DNA from: an uncultured Flaviramulus sp.
GTDB lineage: Bacteria; Bacteroidota; Bacteroidia; Flavobacteriales; Flavobacteriaceae
Assembly (NCBI GenBank): GCA_947495125.1
Contig: CANLXL010000002.1
Location: 434,001-498,000 of the forward strand
Direction: 5' to 3'
DNA length: 64,000 bases
Part shown: one piece after another, positions 28,758 through 38,828 of the stretch
Layout of the letters: the number at the start of each line of letters is the position of its first letter
Position numbering within the stretch: the stretch's first letter is position 1
Notes under the pieces: generated by a model
Told to the model about the DNA's origin: nothing
Seen by the model: the letters and a program-made list of their open reading frames with translations, nothing else
Databases searched by the model: none
Program-made: the position numbers and the translations under genes

Positions 28758-31070
28758 ATGAAGTTAAATAATATGTTTCATTATAGTAATTTAGGAATAT
28801 CCTTTTTGTTGATTTTAATGGTGTCCTGCAAAGAAATAGCTAAAGATAAATCTTTAAAATTCAACCCGGTCGATTTGGTATATCCACAATTAGATACCGA
28901 AAATTCACGCTGGTTTTTGTTTTCATCAGCCAGTCGACCGTTTGGGATGGTTAATCTTAGCCCTGATACTCAAGTAGAGGGAGCATGGGGTAGTGGCTAT
29001 AGATATAAAACCGATACTATAAAAGGTTTTAGCCATATCCATGCTTGGCAACTTTCAGGACTTTCAGTTATGCCTGTAACGGTTTCTGAAAAAAATAAGA
29101 ATTCTATTTTCAACGATTATTATTCAAAATTTAGTCATAAAACAGAAAAAGTTTCCCCGGGGTACCATTATATTGAACTAGACAAATACAAAATAACCAC
29201 AGAATTAACAAGTACAAAACGTGTTGGTTTTCATAAATATACTTTTCCAAAAGATCAACAGGCAGCCATCCTTTTTAATTTAAATGGAAAATTAGGTCCC
29301 TGTGAAATTATTGATGGTAAGCTGGAAAAAATAGGTGACAATAAATTATCAGGATCATTAGTGGCTTCACCAACGCACCGCCGTCCCAAACCTAGTACGA
29401 TTTTTTTTGAAGTAGAACTGAATACTAAAATTATATCTATTGAAAGAGATGAGAAAACAGGGAACTATCTAATTTTTCCAAAGGTTAACAATAGCGAAGT
29501 CTCTATTAAAGTAGGAATTTCTTATACCTCGATCGAAAACGCCAAAAAAAACATGGATATAGAGTTGCCTCATTGGGATTTTGAAAAGGTAGTTGATGAA
29601 TCAAAAACAGCATGGAACAGTTTATTGGGGCGTATAAAAGTTGAAGGAGGTACAAAAGTGGAGAGACGTAGGTTTTATACAGACCTTTGGCATGCGTTAC
29701 AAGGTCGTAGAACCATTAGTGATGTAAATGGAGCTTATCCTGATAATACTGGAGAAAATTTTAGAGTAGGACAAATACCGTTAGATAAAGAAGGAAATCC
29801 AAAATATAACCATTATAATTCTGATTCATTTTGGGGTGCTCAATGGACTATTAACAGCCTATGGGGACTTGTTTATCCTGAAATAATGGAAGAGTTCGTG
29901 CATTCATTGATGCAATACTACAAGGATGGAGGATTAATTCCTCGTGGTCCTTCAGGAGGGAATTACACTTATGTAATGACTGGAGCTTCAAGCACACCTT
30001 TTGTGGTAAGTGCCATTCAAAAAGGGATAATTACTGAAGATTTGGAAGATATTTATACTGCTCTAAAGAAGAATCATGTTATCGGTGGAATTATGGAAAA
30101 AGCGGGTTATGAGCATTATACATTAGTTGGAGGAGGGTTTAAACATTACCTTAAAAATGGATATGTTCCTTATCCCATTCCAGAAGGTGAATATGGAGGG
30201 CATCAGGATGGTGCTAGTCTTACCATGGAATATGCATATCAAGATTGGACAATAGCACAATTGGCTAAAAAACTGGGACACGAGGAAGATTACAAATATT
30301 TCATGAAACGTTCAAAGAACTATCAAAATGTTTTTGACAAAACATTGGGGTGGATGCGACCTAAGGATATTAATGGAAAATGGTTAGAGGATTTTGATCC
30401 CTTTGTTTATGAAACGGGCTTTAATGAATCCAACGGGGCGCAATCTACTTGGTTTGTTCCTCATGACATTGTTAGTTTAGCTGAATTAATGGGTGGAAAG
30501 GAAAAAGCAGTTGAAAAATTGAATACACAATTTGAGAATGCACAGGAATTGGGTTTTACCTCAGGTACATCACATGATAAGGAAAGGCATCCTGAATATC
30601 GTCGTATTCCTATTAATTATGGCAACCAGCCATCAATGCAGACTGCTTTTATATTTGATTATCTGGGTAGACCCGATCTTACACAGTATTGGTCAAGAGA
30701 AGTTACAACAACAGTTTTTAATGGCCTGGACCCTTCAACAGGCTATAACGGAGATGAAGATCAGGGATTAATGGGAAGCTTGGCGGTTTTGATGAAAATG
30801 GGACTCTTTCAAATGAATGGGGGAGCTGAAGAAAACCCTAAATATCAAATAGGAAGTCCAATTTTTGATAAAATTACAGTGCAATTGAATAATGACTATT
30901 ACGCTGGGGAAAAGTTTGTTATAAGGGCAGTGAATAATAGTTCTGAAAATTTATACGTAAGTAAAGCTCTTTTTAATGGTAAGCAAGTTAAATCTTATAA
31001 ACTAACCCATAGTGCTATAACTAATGGAGGGGATTTGGAATTGAAAATGTCTGATGCAAAGCCTCATTGA
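28758..31070 (+). CDS. divergent GH92 family protein
   Basis: ORF track starts at GTG 28752; ATG at 28758 preceded by AAAGGAG is more likely. NPVDLVYPQLDTEN...RPFGMVNLSPDTQ, FWGAQWTINSLWGLVYPEIMEEFVHSLMQYYKDGGLIPRGP. Confidence 0.85.
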   Translation: MKLNNMFHYSNLGISFLLILMVSCKEIAKDKSLKFNPVDLVYPQLDTENSRWFLFSSASRPFGMVNLSPDTQVEGAWGSGYRYKTDTIKGFSHIHAWQLSGLSVMPVTVSEKNKNSIFNDYYSKFSHKTEKVSPGYHYIELDKYKITTELTSTKRVGFHKYTFPKDQQAAILFNLNGKLGPCEIIDGKLEKIGDNKLSGSLVASPTHRRPKPSTIFFEVELNTKIISIERDEKTGNYLIFPKVNNSEVSIKVGISYTSIENAKKNMDIELPHWDFEKVVDESKTAWNSLLGRIKVEGGTKVERRRFYTDLWHALQGRRTISDVNGAYPDNTGENFRVGQIPLDKEGNPKYNHYNSDSFWGAQWTINSLWGLVYPEIMEEFVHSLMQYYKDGGLIPRGPSGGNYTYVMTGASSTPFVVSAIQKGIITEDLEDIYTALKKNHVIGGIMEKAGYEHYTLVGGGFKHYLKNGYVPYPIPEGEYGGHQDGASLTMEYAYQDWTIAQLAKKLGHEEDYKYFMKRSKNYQNVFDKTLGWMRPKDINGKWLEDFDPFVYETGFNESNGAQSTWFVPHDIVSLAELMGGKEKAVEKLNTQFENAQELGFTSGTSHDKERHPEYRRIPINYGNQPSMQTAFIFDYLGRPDLTQYWSREVTTTVFNGLDPSTGYNGDEDQGLMGSLAVLMKMGLFQMNGGAEENPKYQIGSPIFDKITVQLNNDYYAGEKFVIRAVNNSSENLYVSKALFNGKQVKSYKLTHSAITNGGDLELKMSDAKPH

Positions 31071-31315
31071 TCTAAGATTTGAGTTATCAACTAAATTAAT
31101 ATAAGTTTAAATGATGCCGCATGCGTATTACATCGCGAATAGGTTTAAAGTTTAAAAACTTGGTTCTCGATTTTACTTATGAGTTAAATCTTTTCAAGAT
31201 CGTTTTGATATTAATATTTAGAAAAGGATTCCATGATAACTATTGATGAATGCGTTTTTTGCTATATATTTAGAAAATTATTTTTAAAACATAGTCGAAA
31301 ATTAAACCTCTGTTC

Positions 31316-32665
31316 ATGATTAGATCATTAAAAATTCATTTATTTACCCTAGTTGTATTAATGTTACTTTCTGGGAATGAGTTGTTTGCGCAAATATTAA
31401 AAACAAGCAAACCCAACGTCATCATTATATATACTGATGATTTAGGCTATGGTGATTTAAGCTGTTATGGTAACCCTACCATTAAAACACCTATGCTAGA
31501 TAAAATGGCTTTTGAAGGTATAAAATTCACTCAATTTTATGTGGCAGCTCCGGTTTGTACTCCTTCACGCGCAGCGCTCTTAACCGGATGCTATCCGAAA
31601 AGAGTTGGATTGCATAAAGGCGTTTTGTTTCCGCAATCCACGACAGGATTGAATCCTAAAGAAGAAACCATTGCCGATTTGTTAAAAGAACAAGGTTATA
31701 CTACCGCTTGCATTGGGAAATGGCATCTAGGACATCAATCTAAGTTTTCTCCGTTGAATCAAGGATTTGACACCTTTTATGGAATACCCTTTAGTAACGA
31801 TATGAGTAGAAAAGAACAGGTCGCTATGCAGGGAGAAAAGACAAATTATAAGTATAAATTGCCTTTAATGAAAGGAAAGGACACGATTTCGTTTGAACCT
31901 GACCAAAGGTATATTACAAGAGATTTTACAAAAAAATCGGTTGAGTTTATTAAACGAAATAAAAAGAAACCATTTTTTCTATATTTAGCGCACCCCATGC
32001 CGCATATACCGATTTATGCTTCACCGGATTTTGAAGGGGAAAGTACCAGAGGCCCGTATGGTGATACCATTGAAGAAATAGATTGGAGTGTGGGTGAAAT
32101 TATGAAAACCTTGAAAACCTTAGATTTAGATGAAAATACATTGGTTTTATTCACTTCAGATAATGGCCCATGGAAGGTCTTTAAAACCGAAGGAGGCTCA
32201 TCCGGACCATTGCGTGGTGCTAAAGGCACAACATGGGAAGGCGGTATGCGAGAGCCTTTTATTGCCTGGTGGCCAGAAACTATAAAACCACAACAACTCA
32301 GTACAGCCATTATAAATAATATGGATGTTCTACCTACCATCGCAAAAATTACCGGTGCTAAATTGCCGGAAGACAAAATCGATGGAAGGGATATTTCTGC
32401 AATATTGTATGGTCATGATATGGCTTTAGAAGATCGTCCGTTTTTTTATTATTCTACAAAAGGAAAAATTGAAGGCATAAGAAAAGGGGCTTTTAAAATG
32501 ATTCTTAGGGAGGGTGTTCCTCAGCTTTATAATATTGAAGAGGATATTAGTGAATCTTACGATTTGGCAGGTCAAAACCCTGAAATGGTAGAATCTTTAA
32601 AGAAGAGCATGATAGCATTCGATTTACAATTGGAAAAGGAAAACAGACCTGTAGGAACATATTAA
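31316..32665 (+). CDS. sulfatase (S1 family)
   Basis: 449 aa; NVIIIYTDDLGYGDLSCYG, formylglycine motif APVCTPSRAALLTG, GKWHLG. Confidence 0.95.
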   Translation: MIRSLKIHLFTLVVLMLLSGNELFAQILKTSKPNVIIIYTDDLGYGDLSCYGNPTIKTPMLDKMAFEGIKFTQFYVAAPVCTPSRAALLTGCYPKRVGLHKGVLFPQSTTGLNPKEETIADLLKEQGYTTACIGKWHLGHQSKFSPLNQGFDTFYGIPFSNDMSRKEQVAMQGEKTNYKYKLPLMKGKDTISFEPDQRYITRDFTKKSVEFIKRNKKKPFFLYLAHPMPHIPIYASPDFEGESTRGPYGDTIEEIDWSVGEIMKTLKTLDLDENTLVLFTSDNGPWKVFKTEGGSSGPLRGAKGTTWEGGMREPFIAWWPETIKPQQLSTAIINNMDVLPTIAKITGAKLPEDKIDGRDISAILYGHDMALEDRPFFYYSTKGKIEGIRKGAFKMILREGVPQLYNIEEDISESYDLAGQNPEMVESLKKSMIAFDLQLEKENRPVGTY

Positions 32666-32746
32666 TAATTTTTTCTAAAAACCTAACACCTTTTCTTTTT
32701 TAGTAATACATTTATCAATTCATATAATTTTTTTTAAATTTTAAAG

Positions 32747-34324
32747 ATGAAAACACCCGTTTTAAAGTTTGGTTTTGCAATATGTCTAACCCTTTTAACG
32801 TCTTGTAAGTCTGATGGTAAAAAACAAGACGTAAAAGTTGAAGTGAAACCTAATATTATCTATATTTTGGCAGATGATTTGGGTTATGGAGAGGTTGGAG
32901 CCTATGGGCAAACAAAGATTGAAACTCCTAATATTGACGCTTTAGCTACCGGTGGTATGCTATTTACCCAGCATTATTCGGGAGCTCCGGTTTGTGCGCC
33001 TTCACGTTCCGTATTACTTACAGGGCAACATTTAGGACACACTCCAATTAGAGGTAATGACGAGTGGCGAGAACGTGGAGAAGTTTGGAAGTACAGGTCG
33101 ATGCTTAAAGATTCGACCTTAGAAGGACAAAGACCATTACCAAAAGAAACTGTTACGATAGCCAAATTATTAAAGAAAACAGGATATAAAACAGGTATCG
33201 TTGGAAAATGGGGTTTAGGTGCGCCGCATACACAATCGATACCAACAAAAATGGGTTTTGATTATTTCTTCGGATATAACTGCCAGAGAATTGCACATAC
33301 CTATAATCCGGTGCATTTGTATGAAAATGAAAAAAGGTATCATTTAAATAATGATACGATTGCACCTAATACAGGTTTAAGCAAGGGGGAGGATCCATAT
33401 GATTTAAAGTCTTACGAAAAATATAACCAACCCGTATATTCTTCAACAATTTCATTTGAAAAATTAATGGGTTTTGTTGAAAAGAATAAAGACGATCCTT
33501 TCTTTTTATATTGGGCAACCCCGATTCCACATTTGCCTCTCCAGGCACCAAAGAAATGGGTAGAGTATTATGTGAAAAAGTTTGGAGAAGAAGAGCCCTA
33601 TTATAACAAGCCGGGAAAAGGAATTAGTTATTTCCCCGTGCGATATCCACGAGCGACTTATGCCGCGATGGTTTCTTATTTGGATGAAAACATAGGGAAG
33701 CTAGTGAGCTATTTAAAGGTTAATAATTTATACGATAATACATTAATTATTTTTACGTCAGACAACGGACCGAGTTATATAGGAGGTACGGATTCCGAAT
33801 GGTTTAACAGTGGTGGGCCTTTCGACGAAAATTATGGTAGAGGAAAAGGATTTTTATATGAAGGTGGTATTCGGGTACCTATGATAGCTTCATGGCCAGA
33901 GAGAATTAAAGCTGGTTCTAGATCGGATCATATTTCTTCGTTTTATGATGTATTACCAACATTGAATGATGTCGCCAATGTTAAAACGGATTTTAAAGGT
34001 GACGGTGTTAGTTTTTATAATACCTTAATTAATAAAGATAAACAAAAAGAACACGAATTTCTGTATTGGGAATTCCCGGGATACAATGGACAAGTGGCCG
34101 TTAGAATTGGAAAATGGAAAATTATTTGGAAAGATATTAAAAAAGGAAACAAAGATATAGAACTCTATAATTTAGAAGAGGACGAAAGTGAACAAAATAA
34201 CATTGCTGAAAACCATCCGGAAATCGTTGCCAGGCTTTTTGAAATCATAAAAAAAGAGCATACGACGCCAAAGTTTAAAAAGTTTGTTATTAACCCTTTA
34301 GAAGAAGTCTATAATACAAAATAA
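32747..34324 (+). CDS. sulfatase lipoprotein (S1 family)
   Basis: 525 aa; lipobox LLTSCKSD; NIIYILADDLGYGEVGAYG, APVCAPSRSVLLTGQHLG, GKWGLG. Confidence 0.95.
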   Translation: MKTPVLKFGFAICLTLLTSCKSDGKKQDVKVEVKPNIIYILADDLGYGEVGAYGQTKIETPNIDALATGGMLFTQHYSGAPVCAPSRSVLLTGQHLGHTPIRGNDEWRERGEVWKYRSMLKDSTLEGQRPLPKETVTIAKLLKKTGYKTGIVGKWGLGAPHTQSIPTKMGFDYFFGYNCQRIAHTYNPVHLYENEKRYHLNNDTIAPNTGLSKGEDPYDLKSYEKYNQPVYSSTISFEKLMGFVEKNKDDPFFLYWATPIPHLPLQAPKKWVEYYVKKFGEEEPYYNKPGKGISYFPVRYPRATYAAMVSYLDENIGKLVSYLKVNNLYDNTLIIFTSDNGPSYIGGTDSEWFNSGGPFDENYGRGKGFLYEGGIRVPMIASWPERIKAGSRSDHISSFYDVLPTLNDVANVKTDFKGDGVSFYNTLINKDKQKEHEFLYWEFPGYNGQVAVRIGKWKIIWKDIKKGNKDIELYNLEEDESEQNNIAENHPEIVARLFEIIKKEHTTPKFKKFVINPLEEVYNTK

Positions 34325-34345
34325 ATCAATTTTTAATTAAAAAAA

Positions 34346-36121
34346 ATGCTTACTAGAATTGTCGCGTGTATTGTTTTTTTAGGGTTTTACCATCTTTCAA
34401 ACAGTCAGGATAAACATAAAAAAGTTTGGTGGAACCCAAGTTCAATTGAGTTTGAAGTGATCGAAGGGCGGGGCTGGAATGATAGTACAAACCTTAATTA
34501 TCGTAGGTTACCGGATAGAGCCAAAGAATCTGTGCGTAATGAAGTCTGGAATCTATCAAAACAGTCTGCCGGATTATCAATAAGTTTTATAAGTAACGCT
34601 TCAAATATTTCAGTAAGATATAAAGTGAAAGGAGGATTTGCTATGCCTCATATGCCCAGTACCGGAGTTAGCGGTGTTGATTTATACGCGAAAGACAGTA
34701 ACGGTGAAAGGGTGTGGAGTAGAGGAAGATATCAATTTGGTGATACCATAACCTATAATTTTGATAAACTTAATACCAAAGAACCGTATCATAATAAAGG
34801 GAAAACCTATAAACTCTATCTGCCTTTATATAATGAAGTTGAATGGTTGGAAGTTGGTGTTGATCAGGATGCCGTTTTTACTCCAATTCCTGTGAGACGG
34901 GAAAAGCCTATAGTGGTGTACGGAACGTCTATTGCTCAAGGCGCATGTGCATCCAGACCAGGTATGGCATGGACCTCAATATTGGAGAGAAAGTTAGATA
35001 GTCCCATTATTAATTTGGGTTTTTCGGGTAATGGCAGGCTCGAAGATGAGGTATTGGATTTGATTGTTGAAATTGATGCGGAGCTGTTTATTCTAGATTG
35101 TCTGCCTAATTTAACACGATATTCTAAAGATAATTCCCAATTTTTATATGATCGCATTATAGCTTCGGTCAAAAAACTAAGAGCAAAGCATCCGAAAACA
35201 CCTATTTTATTGGTTGCGCATTCCGGCTATGCGGAAGGCAGTAATAGTGCTGAAAAATTTGATGAATACTCCGGAGTAAATAAGATGCTTCAGAAAGCAT
35301 TCGAGCAGCTGAGAAAAGATAATTTTCAACATATTTATACACTTACAAAAGCAGAACTCGACTTAGGTATAGATAGTTATGTTGATGGCACACATCCTAA
35401 TGATTTGGGGATGTTACAACAAGCCAATGCTTGTGAAAAAAGTATTCGTAAGATACTTAAGAGGCCTGTAGGTCGTGTAACAACTATGATACCTGTAACT
35501 CAAAATAGAGATGCTAATGTTTATAATTGGGATGCAAGACATCAGTATATATTGGAATCAAATCAAAGCAATCCACCAAAGATTTGCTTCATCGGAAACT
35601 CGATAGTACATCAATGGGGAGGTGTTTCCGATATGCCTATAGCAAATGGTGCAAAGTCCTGGAACGAATATTTTGAAGAGCTGGGGGTTAAGAATTTTGG
35701 ATACGGGTGGGATCGCATTGAAAATGTACTTTGGCGTATTTACCATGGAGAGTTGGATGGATTTGAAGCCGAACAAATCCTTCTAAAAATAGGGACCAAT
35801 AACCTACATTTAAATACAGACGATGAAATTATTGAGGGATTAAAGTTTTTAGTTCAGGCTATAAAACTAAAACAGCCTAAAGCGAAAATAACATTAATAG
35901 GGATACTTCCCAGAAGAGAACAAGAGACCAGAGTAAAAACTCTGAATGTGCTTATTGAAAAGGCTTCTGCTCGTTTAGGTGTTGATTACTTGTCGATTGG
36001 TCATGCATTGTTAACCAAAAAAGAAAAAATTGACGAATCACTTTTTAGAGATGGGTTGCATCCTAATGAAAAAGGATATCATAAGTTGGCTCCCCAAATA
36101 AAAAAGTATTTGCTCAAATAG
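34346..36121 (+). CDS. two-domain SGNH/GDSL hydrolase (tandem esterase domains)
   Basis: 591 aa; first SGNH site VVYGTSIAQGA with GTHPND; second SGNH site ICFIGNSIVHQWGG with GLHPNEKGY. Confidence 0.85.
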   Translation: MLTRIVACIVFLGFYHLSNSQDKHKKVWWNPSSIEFEVIEGRGWNDSTNLNYRRLPDRAKESVRNEVWNLSKQSAGLSISFISNASNISVRYKVKGGFAMPHMPSTGVSGVDLYAKDSNGERVWSRGRYQFGDTITYNFDKLNTKEPYHNKGKTYKLYLPLYNEVEWLEVGVDQDAVFTPIPVRREKPIVVYGTSIAQGACASRPGMAWTSILERKLDSPIINLGFSGNGRLEDEVLDLIVEIDAELFILDCLPNLTRYSKDNSQFLYDRIIASVKKLRAKHPKTPILLVAHSGYAEGSNSAEKFDEYSGVNKMLQKAFEQLRKDNFQHIYTLTKAELDLGIDSYVDGTHPNDLGMLQQANACEKSIRKILKRPVGRVTTMIPVTQNRDANVYNWDARHQYILESNQSNPPKICFIGNSIVHQWGGVSDMPIANGAKSWNEYFEELGVKNFGYGWDRIENVLWRIYHGELDGFEAEQILLKIGTNNLHLNTDDEIIEGLKFLVQAIKLKQPKAKITLIGILPRREQETRVKTLNVLIEKASARLGVDYLSIGHALLTKKEKIDESLFRDGLHPNEKGYHKLAPQIKKYLLK

Positions 36122-36241
36122 ATCATATTTTTGGAAGTTGAAATCGTAACATCTGCATATTTTGAACTGTTTTTGTCTATTAAAGCAAAAATAGTATCGC
36201 TAACAGTGTTGATATAGGTAGAAGAATTTTGAGATATAAAT

Positions 36242-36256
36242 TAAATTTGTTTGCAT
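36242..36256 (+). promoter_or_regulatory. candidate -7 element TAAATTTG overlapping an operator half-site GTTTGCAT
   Basis: TAAATTTG (36242-36249) overlaps GTTTGCAT (36249-36256) 37 nt upstream of GH29 ATG; no well-spaced -33 TTG found. Confidence 0.3.
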
Positions 36257-36292
36257 CCTTTTTAACAAACTTTTTTAATAAAATCAATAGAA

Positions 36293-37771
36293 ATGAAAAA
36301 ATCGATCTTCCTATTAATTCTAACCTGTTTTATTTTTTCAAATCATAGCTATTCACAAGATAAATACGAACCTACTTGGGCATCTTTAGATTCGAGACCG
36401 ATTCCGGAGTGGTTTCAAAATGCAAAATTTGGAATCTTTATTCATTGGGGACCATATTCAGTTCCTGCATGGTCACCCAAAGGAACCTATTCCGAATGGT
36501 ACCAATACTGGTTACAGAGTAAAGCGCTTTTCGGAAATGGCGATTTTAAAGGTGACGAGGTTACCCGTTTTCATGAAAAGACCTACGGTAAGGACTTCCC
36601 CTATTATAATTTTGGAGACCTGTTCAAAGCCGATTTGTTCAATCCGGATGAATGGGCGCAGCTTTTTGAGAAAGCGGGCGCAAAATATATCGTACTGACC
36701 TCCAAGCATCATGATGGATTTACTTTATGGCCAAATAAAGAAGCAAACGATAGAGGCTTTGCCTGGAACAGTATGGAAGTTGGAGCCAAAAGAGATTTGG
36801 TAGGAGAGTTAAGTACTGCAGTAAAAAAGACCAATGTAAAAATGGGACTGTATTATTCACTTTACGAATGGTACCACCCGCTATGGCAAAACGATAAGCC
36901 TCGCTTTGTTGATGAACATTTTATACCTCAAATTAAAGATTTAGTAAACAAATATTCACCCGATATTTTATGGGCTGATGGCGAATGGGACATGGAAGAT
37001 GAGAAATGGAAATCCAAACAGCTTTTAGCTTGGCTGTTTAACGAGTCTCCCGTAAAAGAATCCATCGTTATAAATGATAGATGGGGGAAAGGTATCAGAA
37101 AAAAACACGGTGGTTATTTCACCACCGAATATGAAGCTGAAGCTCCGGAATTCACCAAACCATGGGAAGAATGCAGAGGTATGGGCTTCTCTTTCGGGTA
37201 TAACCAAAATGAAGACTCCCAGGATTATAATTCTCCTAAAACATTGGTGCTGATGCTTACTAATATTGTAAGTACGGGTGGAAATCTATTATTAGATATT
37301 GGTCCGGATGGTAGAGGAAACATTCCTCCAATCATGCAAGAACGCCTTTTACAAATAGGAAGTTGGTTGGAAACCAATGGGGAAGCCATTTATAACACAA
37401 GACCATGGAAATCATCGTTTCAATGGTCTGAAGGAGAACGCAATTTTAAGCCCAAACAGCATTATTTAGGAGGTGATTTTATTTTAAAACAAACGATCGA
37501 TCCTGAGCCGGGGTACGCTGTTAAAGAATTATTTTTTACACAAACAGCCGATGCCTATTATGTGATTTCACCTAAATGGCCCGGTGGACATATGACGATT
37601 AAAGATGTAAAACTTCCAAAGGGTACTAAAATAAATCTTTTGGCCACAGGTGAAGGGTTAAAGTGGAAGACCTCAGGTAAAAACGTTGTTGTTGAAATGC
37701 CTGCCTATCAACCAAACAAAATGAAGGAATCTGATAGTTACGCCTATGTATTCAGAATTTCTAAAAAGTAA
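36293..37771 (+). CDS. alpha-L-fucosidase (GH29)
   Basis: 492 aa; FGIFIHWGPYSVPAWSPKGTYSEWY, TSKHHDGFTLWP, ILWADGEWD (nucleophile region). Confidence 0.95.
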   Translation: MKKSIFLLILTCFIFSNHSYSQDKYEPTWASLDSRPIPEWFQNAKFGIFIHWGPYSVPAWSPKGTYSEWYQYWLQSKALFGNGDFKGDEVTRFHEKTYGKDFPYYNFGDLFKADLFNPDEWAQLFEKAGAKYIVLTSKHHDGFTLWPNKEANDRGFAWNSMEVGAKRDLVGELSTAVKKTNVKMGLYYSLYEWYHPLWQNDKPRFVDEHFIPQIKDLVNKYSPDILWADGEWDMEDEKWKSKQLLAWLFNESPVKESIVINDRWGKGIRKKHGGYFTTEYEAEAPEFTKPWEECRGMGFSFGYNQNEDSQDYNSPKTLVLMLTNIVSTGGNLLLDIGPDGRGNIPPIMQERLLQIGSWLETNGEAIYNTRPWKSSFQWSEGERNFKPKQHYLGGDFILKQTIDPEPGYAVKELFFTQTADAYYVISPKWPGGHMTIKDVKLPKGTKINLLATGEGLKWKTSGKNVVVEMPAYQPNKMKESDSYAYVFRISKK

Positions 37772-37774
37772 AAT

Positions 37775-38827
37775 ATGAAAGGAAATAGAAACATATTTTT
37801 TTTAGTACTGGTATGTATTTGTCTAAAGACTCAGGCTCAGGAAAAAACAGATTTCTTAAAAGAAAGCCCTTCGGAATATGAAACCCGAATGCAGTGGTTC
37901 TCTGATGCTAAATATGGGATGTTTATACATTTTGGACTCTATAGTCAGCTTGGAGGTGTATGGAAAGGAAAGTCGTATGATGGTTATGCGGAGTGGATTC
38001 AATCTAATGCCGATATTGCAGCGCAGGAATATGCAATGCTTACTACCACATTTAACCCAAAAGATTTTGATGCCGATTTTATTGCCGAAACAGCAAAAAA
38101 AGCCGGTATGAAATATATCGTTATTACAACCAAGCATCATGAAGGATTTTGTCTCTGGGATAGTAAATACACTAATTTTGATGTTGCCAGTACACCCTTT
38201 AAAAGGGATCTATTGAAAGAACTGAGTGTCGCCTGCCGTAAATATGGATTAAAATTCGGAACCTATTACAGTATTATAGATTGGCATCATCCATCTCAGG
38301 AACGCAATATTGATGGTGACAACCCATGGGGCTGGTGGGGTGAAATAAGAATGAAGTATAAAAAAAGGAATGGGTATATTGATTACATGAAAAATCAATT
38401 GAGAGAACTGATTGAAAATTATGATTCGGATATTATGTGGTTCGATGGTGATTGGGTAGAGTGGTGGAATATGGAAGTCGGTGCAGATTTGTACCAATAT
38501 ATTAGAGCATTAAAGCCAGATATCATTATTAATAATAGGGTTTCTAAAAGAGCGAAATTTAAAAAGGATTTTGGAACACCGGAACAGGAACACCCGGGTG
38601 AAACATTAAAATATAAATGGGAAGCCTGTTACACTATGAATCATTCCTGGGGTTTTAAAGCAAATGATACCGATTGGAAAAGCCCGGAAGTGGTTTACAA
38701 AAAATTAAAAGATATTAATGATAAGGGAGGTAATTTGCTGTTGAATGTTGGTCCGGACGGCAAGGGTAATATTCCTGATGAAAGCGTTGAAATTTTAATA
38801 AAGGTTGGTAACATGTTACAAAAGTAA
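37775..38827 (+). CDS. alpha-L-fucosidase (GH29)
   Basis: 350 aa; YGMFIHFGLYSQLGG, TTKHHEGFCLWDS, IMWFDGDWVEWW. Confidence 0.93.
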   Translation: MKGNRNIFFLVLVCICLKTQAQEKTDFLKESPSEYETRMQWFSDAKYGMFIHFGLYSQLGGVWKGKSYDGYAEWIQSNADIAAQEYAMLTTTFNPKDFDADFIAETAKKAGMKYIVITTKHHEGFCLWDSKYTNFDVASTPFKRDLLKELSVACRKYGLKFGTYYSIIDWHHPSQERNIDGDNPWGWWGEIRMKYKKRNGYIDYMKNQLRELIENYDSDIMWFDGDWVEWWNMEVGADLYQYIRALKPDIIINNRVSKRAKFKKDFGTPEQEHPGETLKYKWEACYTMNHSWGFKANDTDWKSPEVVYKKLKDINDKGGNLLLNVGPDGKGNIPDESVEILIKVGNMLQK

Positions 38828-38828
38828 A

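Noticed and set aside
32014-32376. 120-aa minus-strand ORF
   Set aside because: Antisense shadow within a sulfatase gene.
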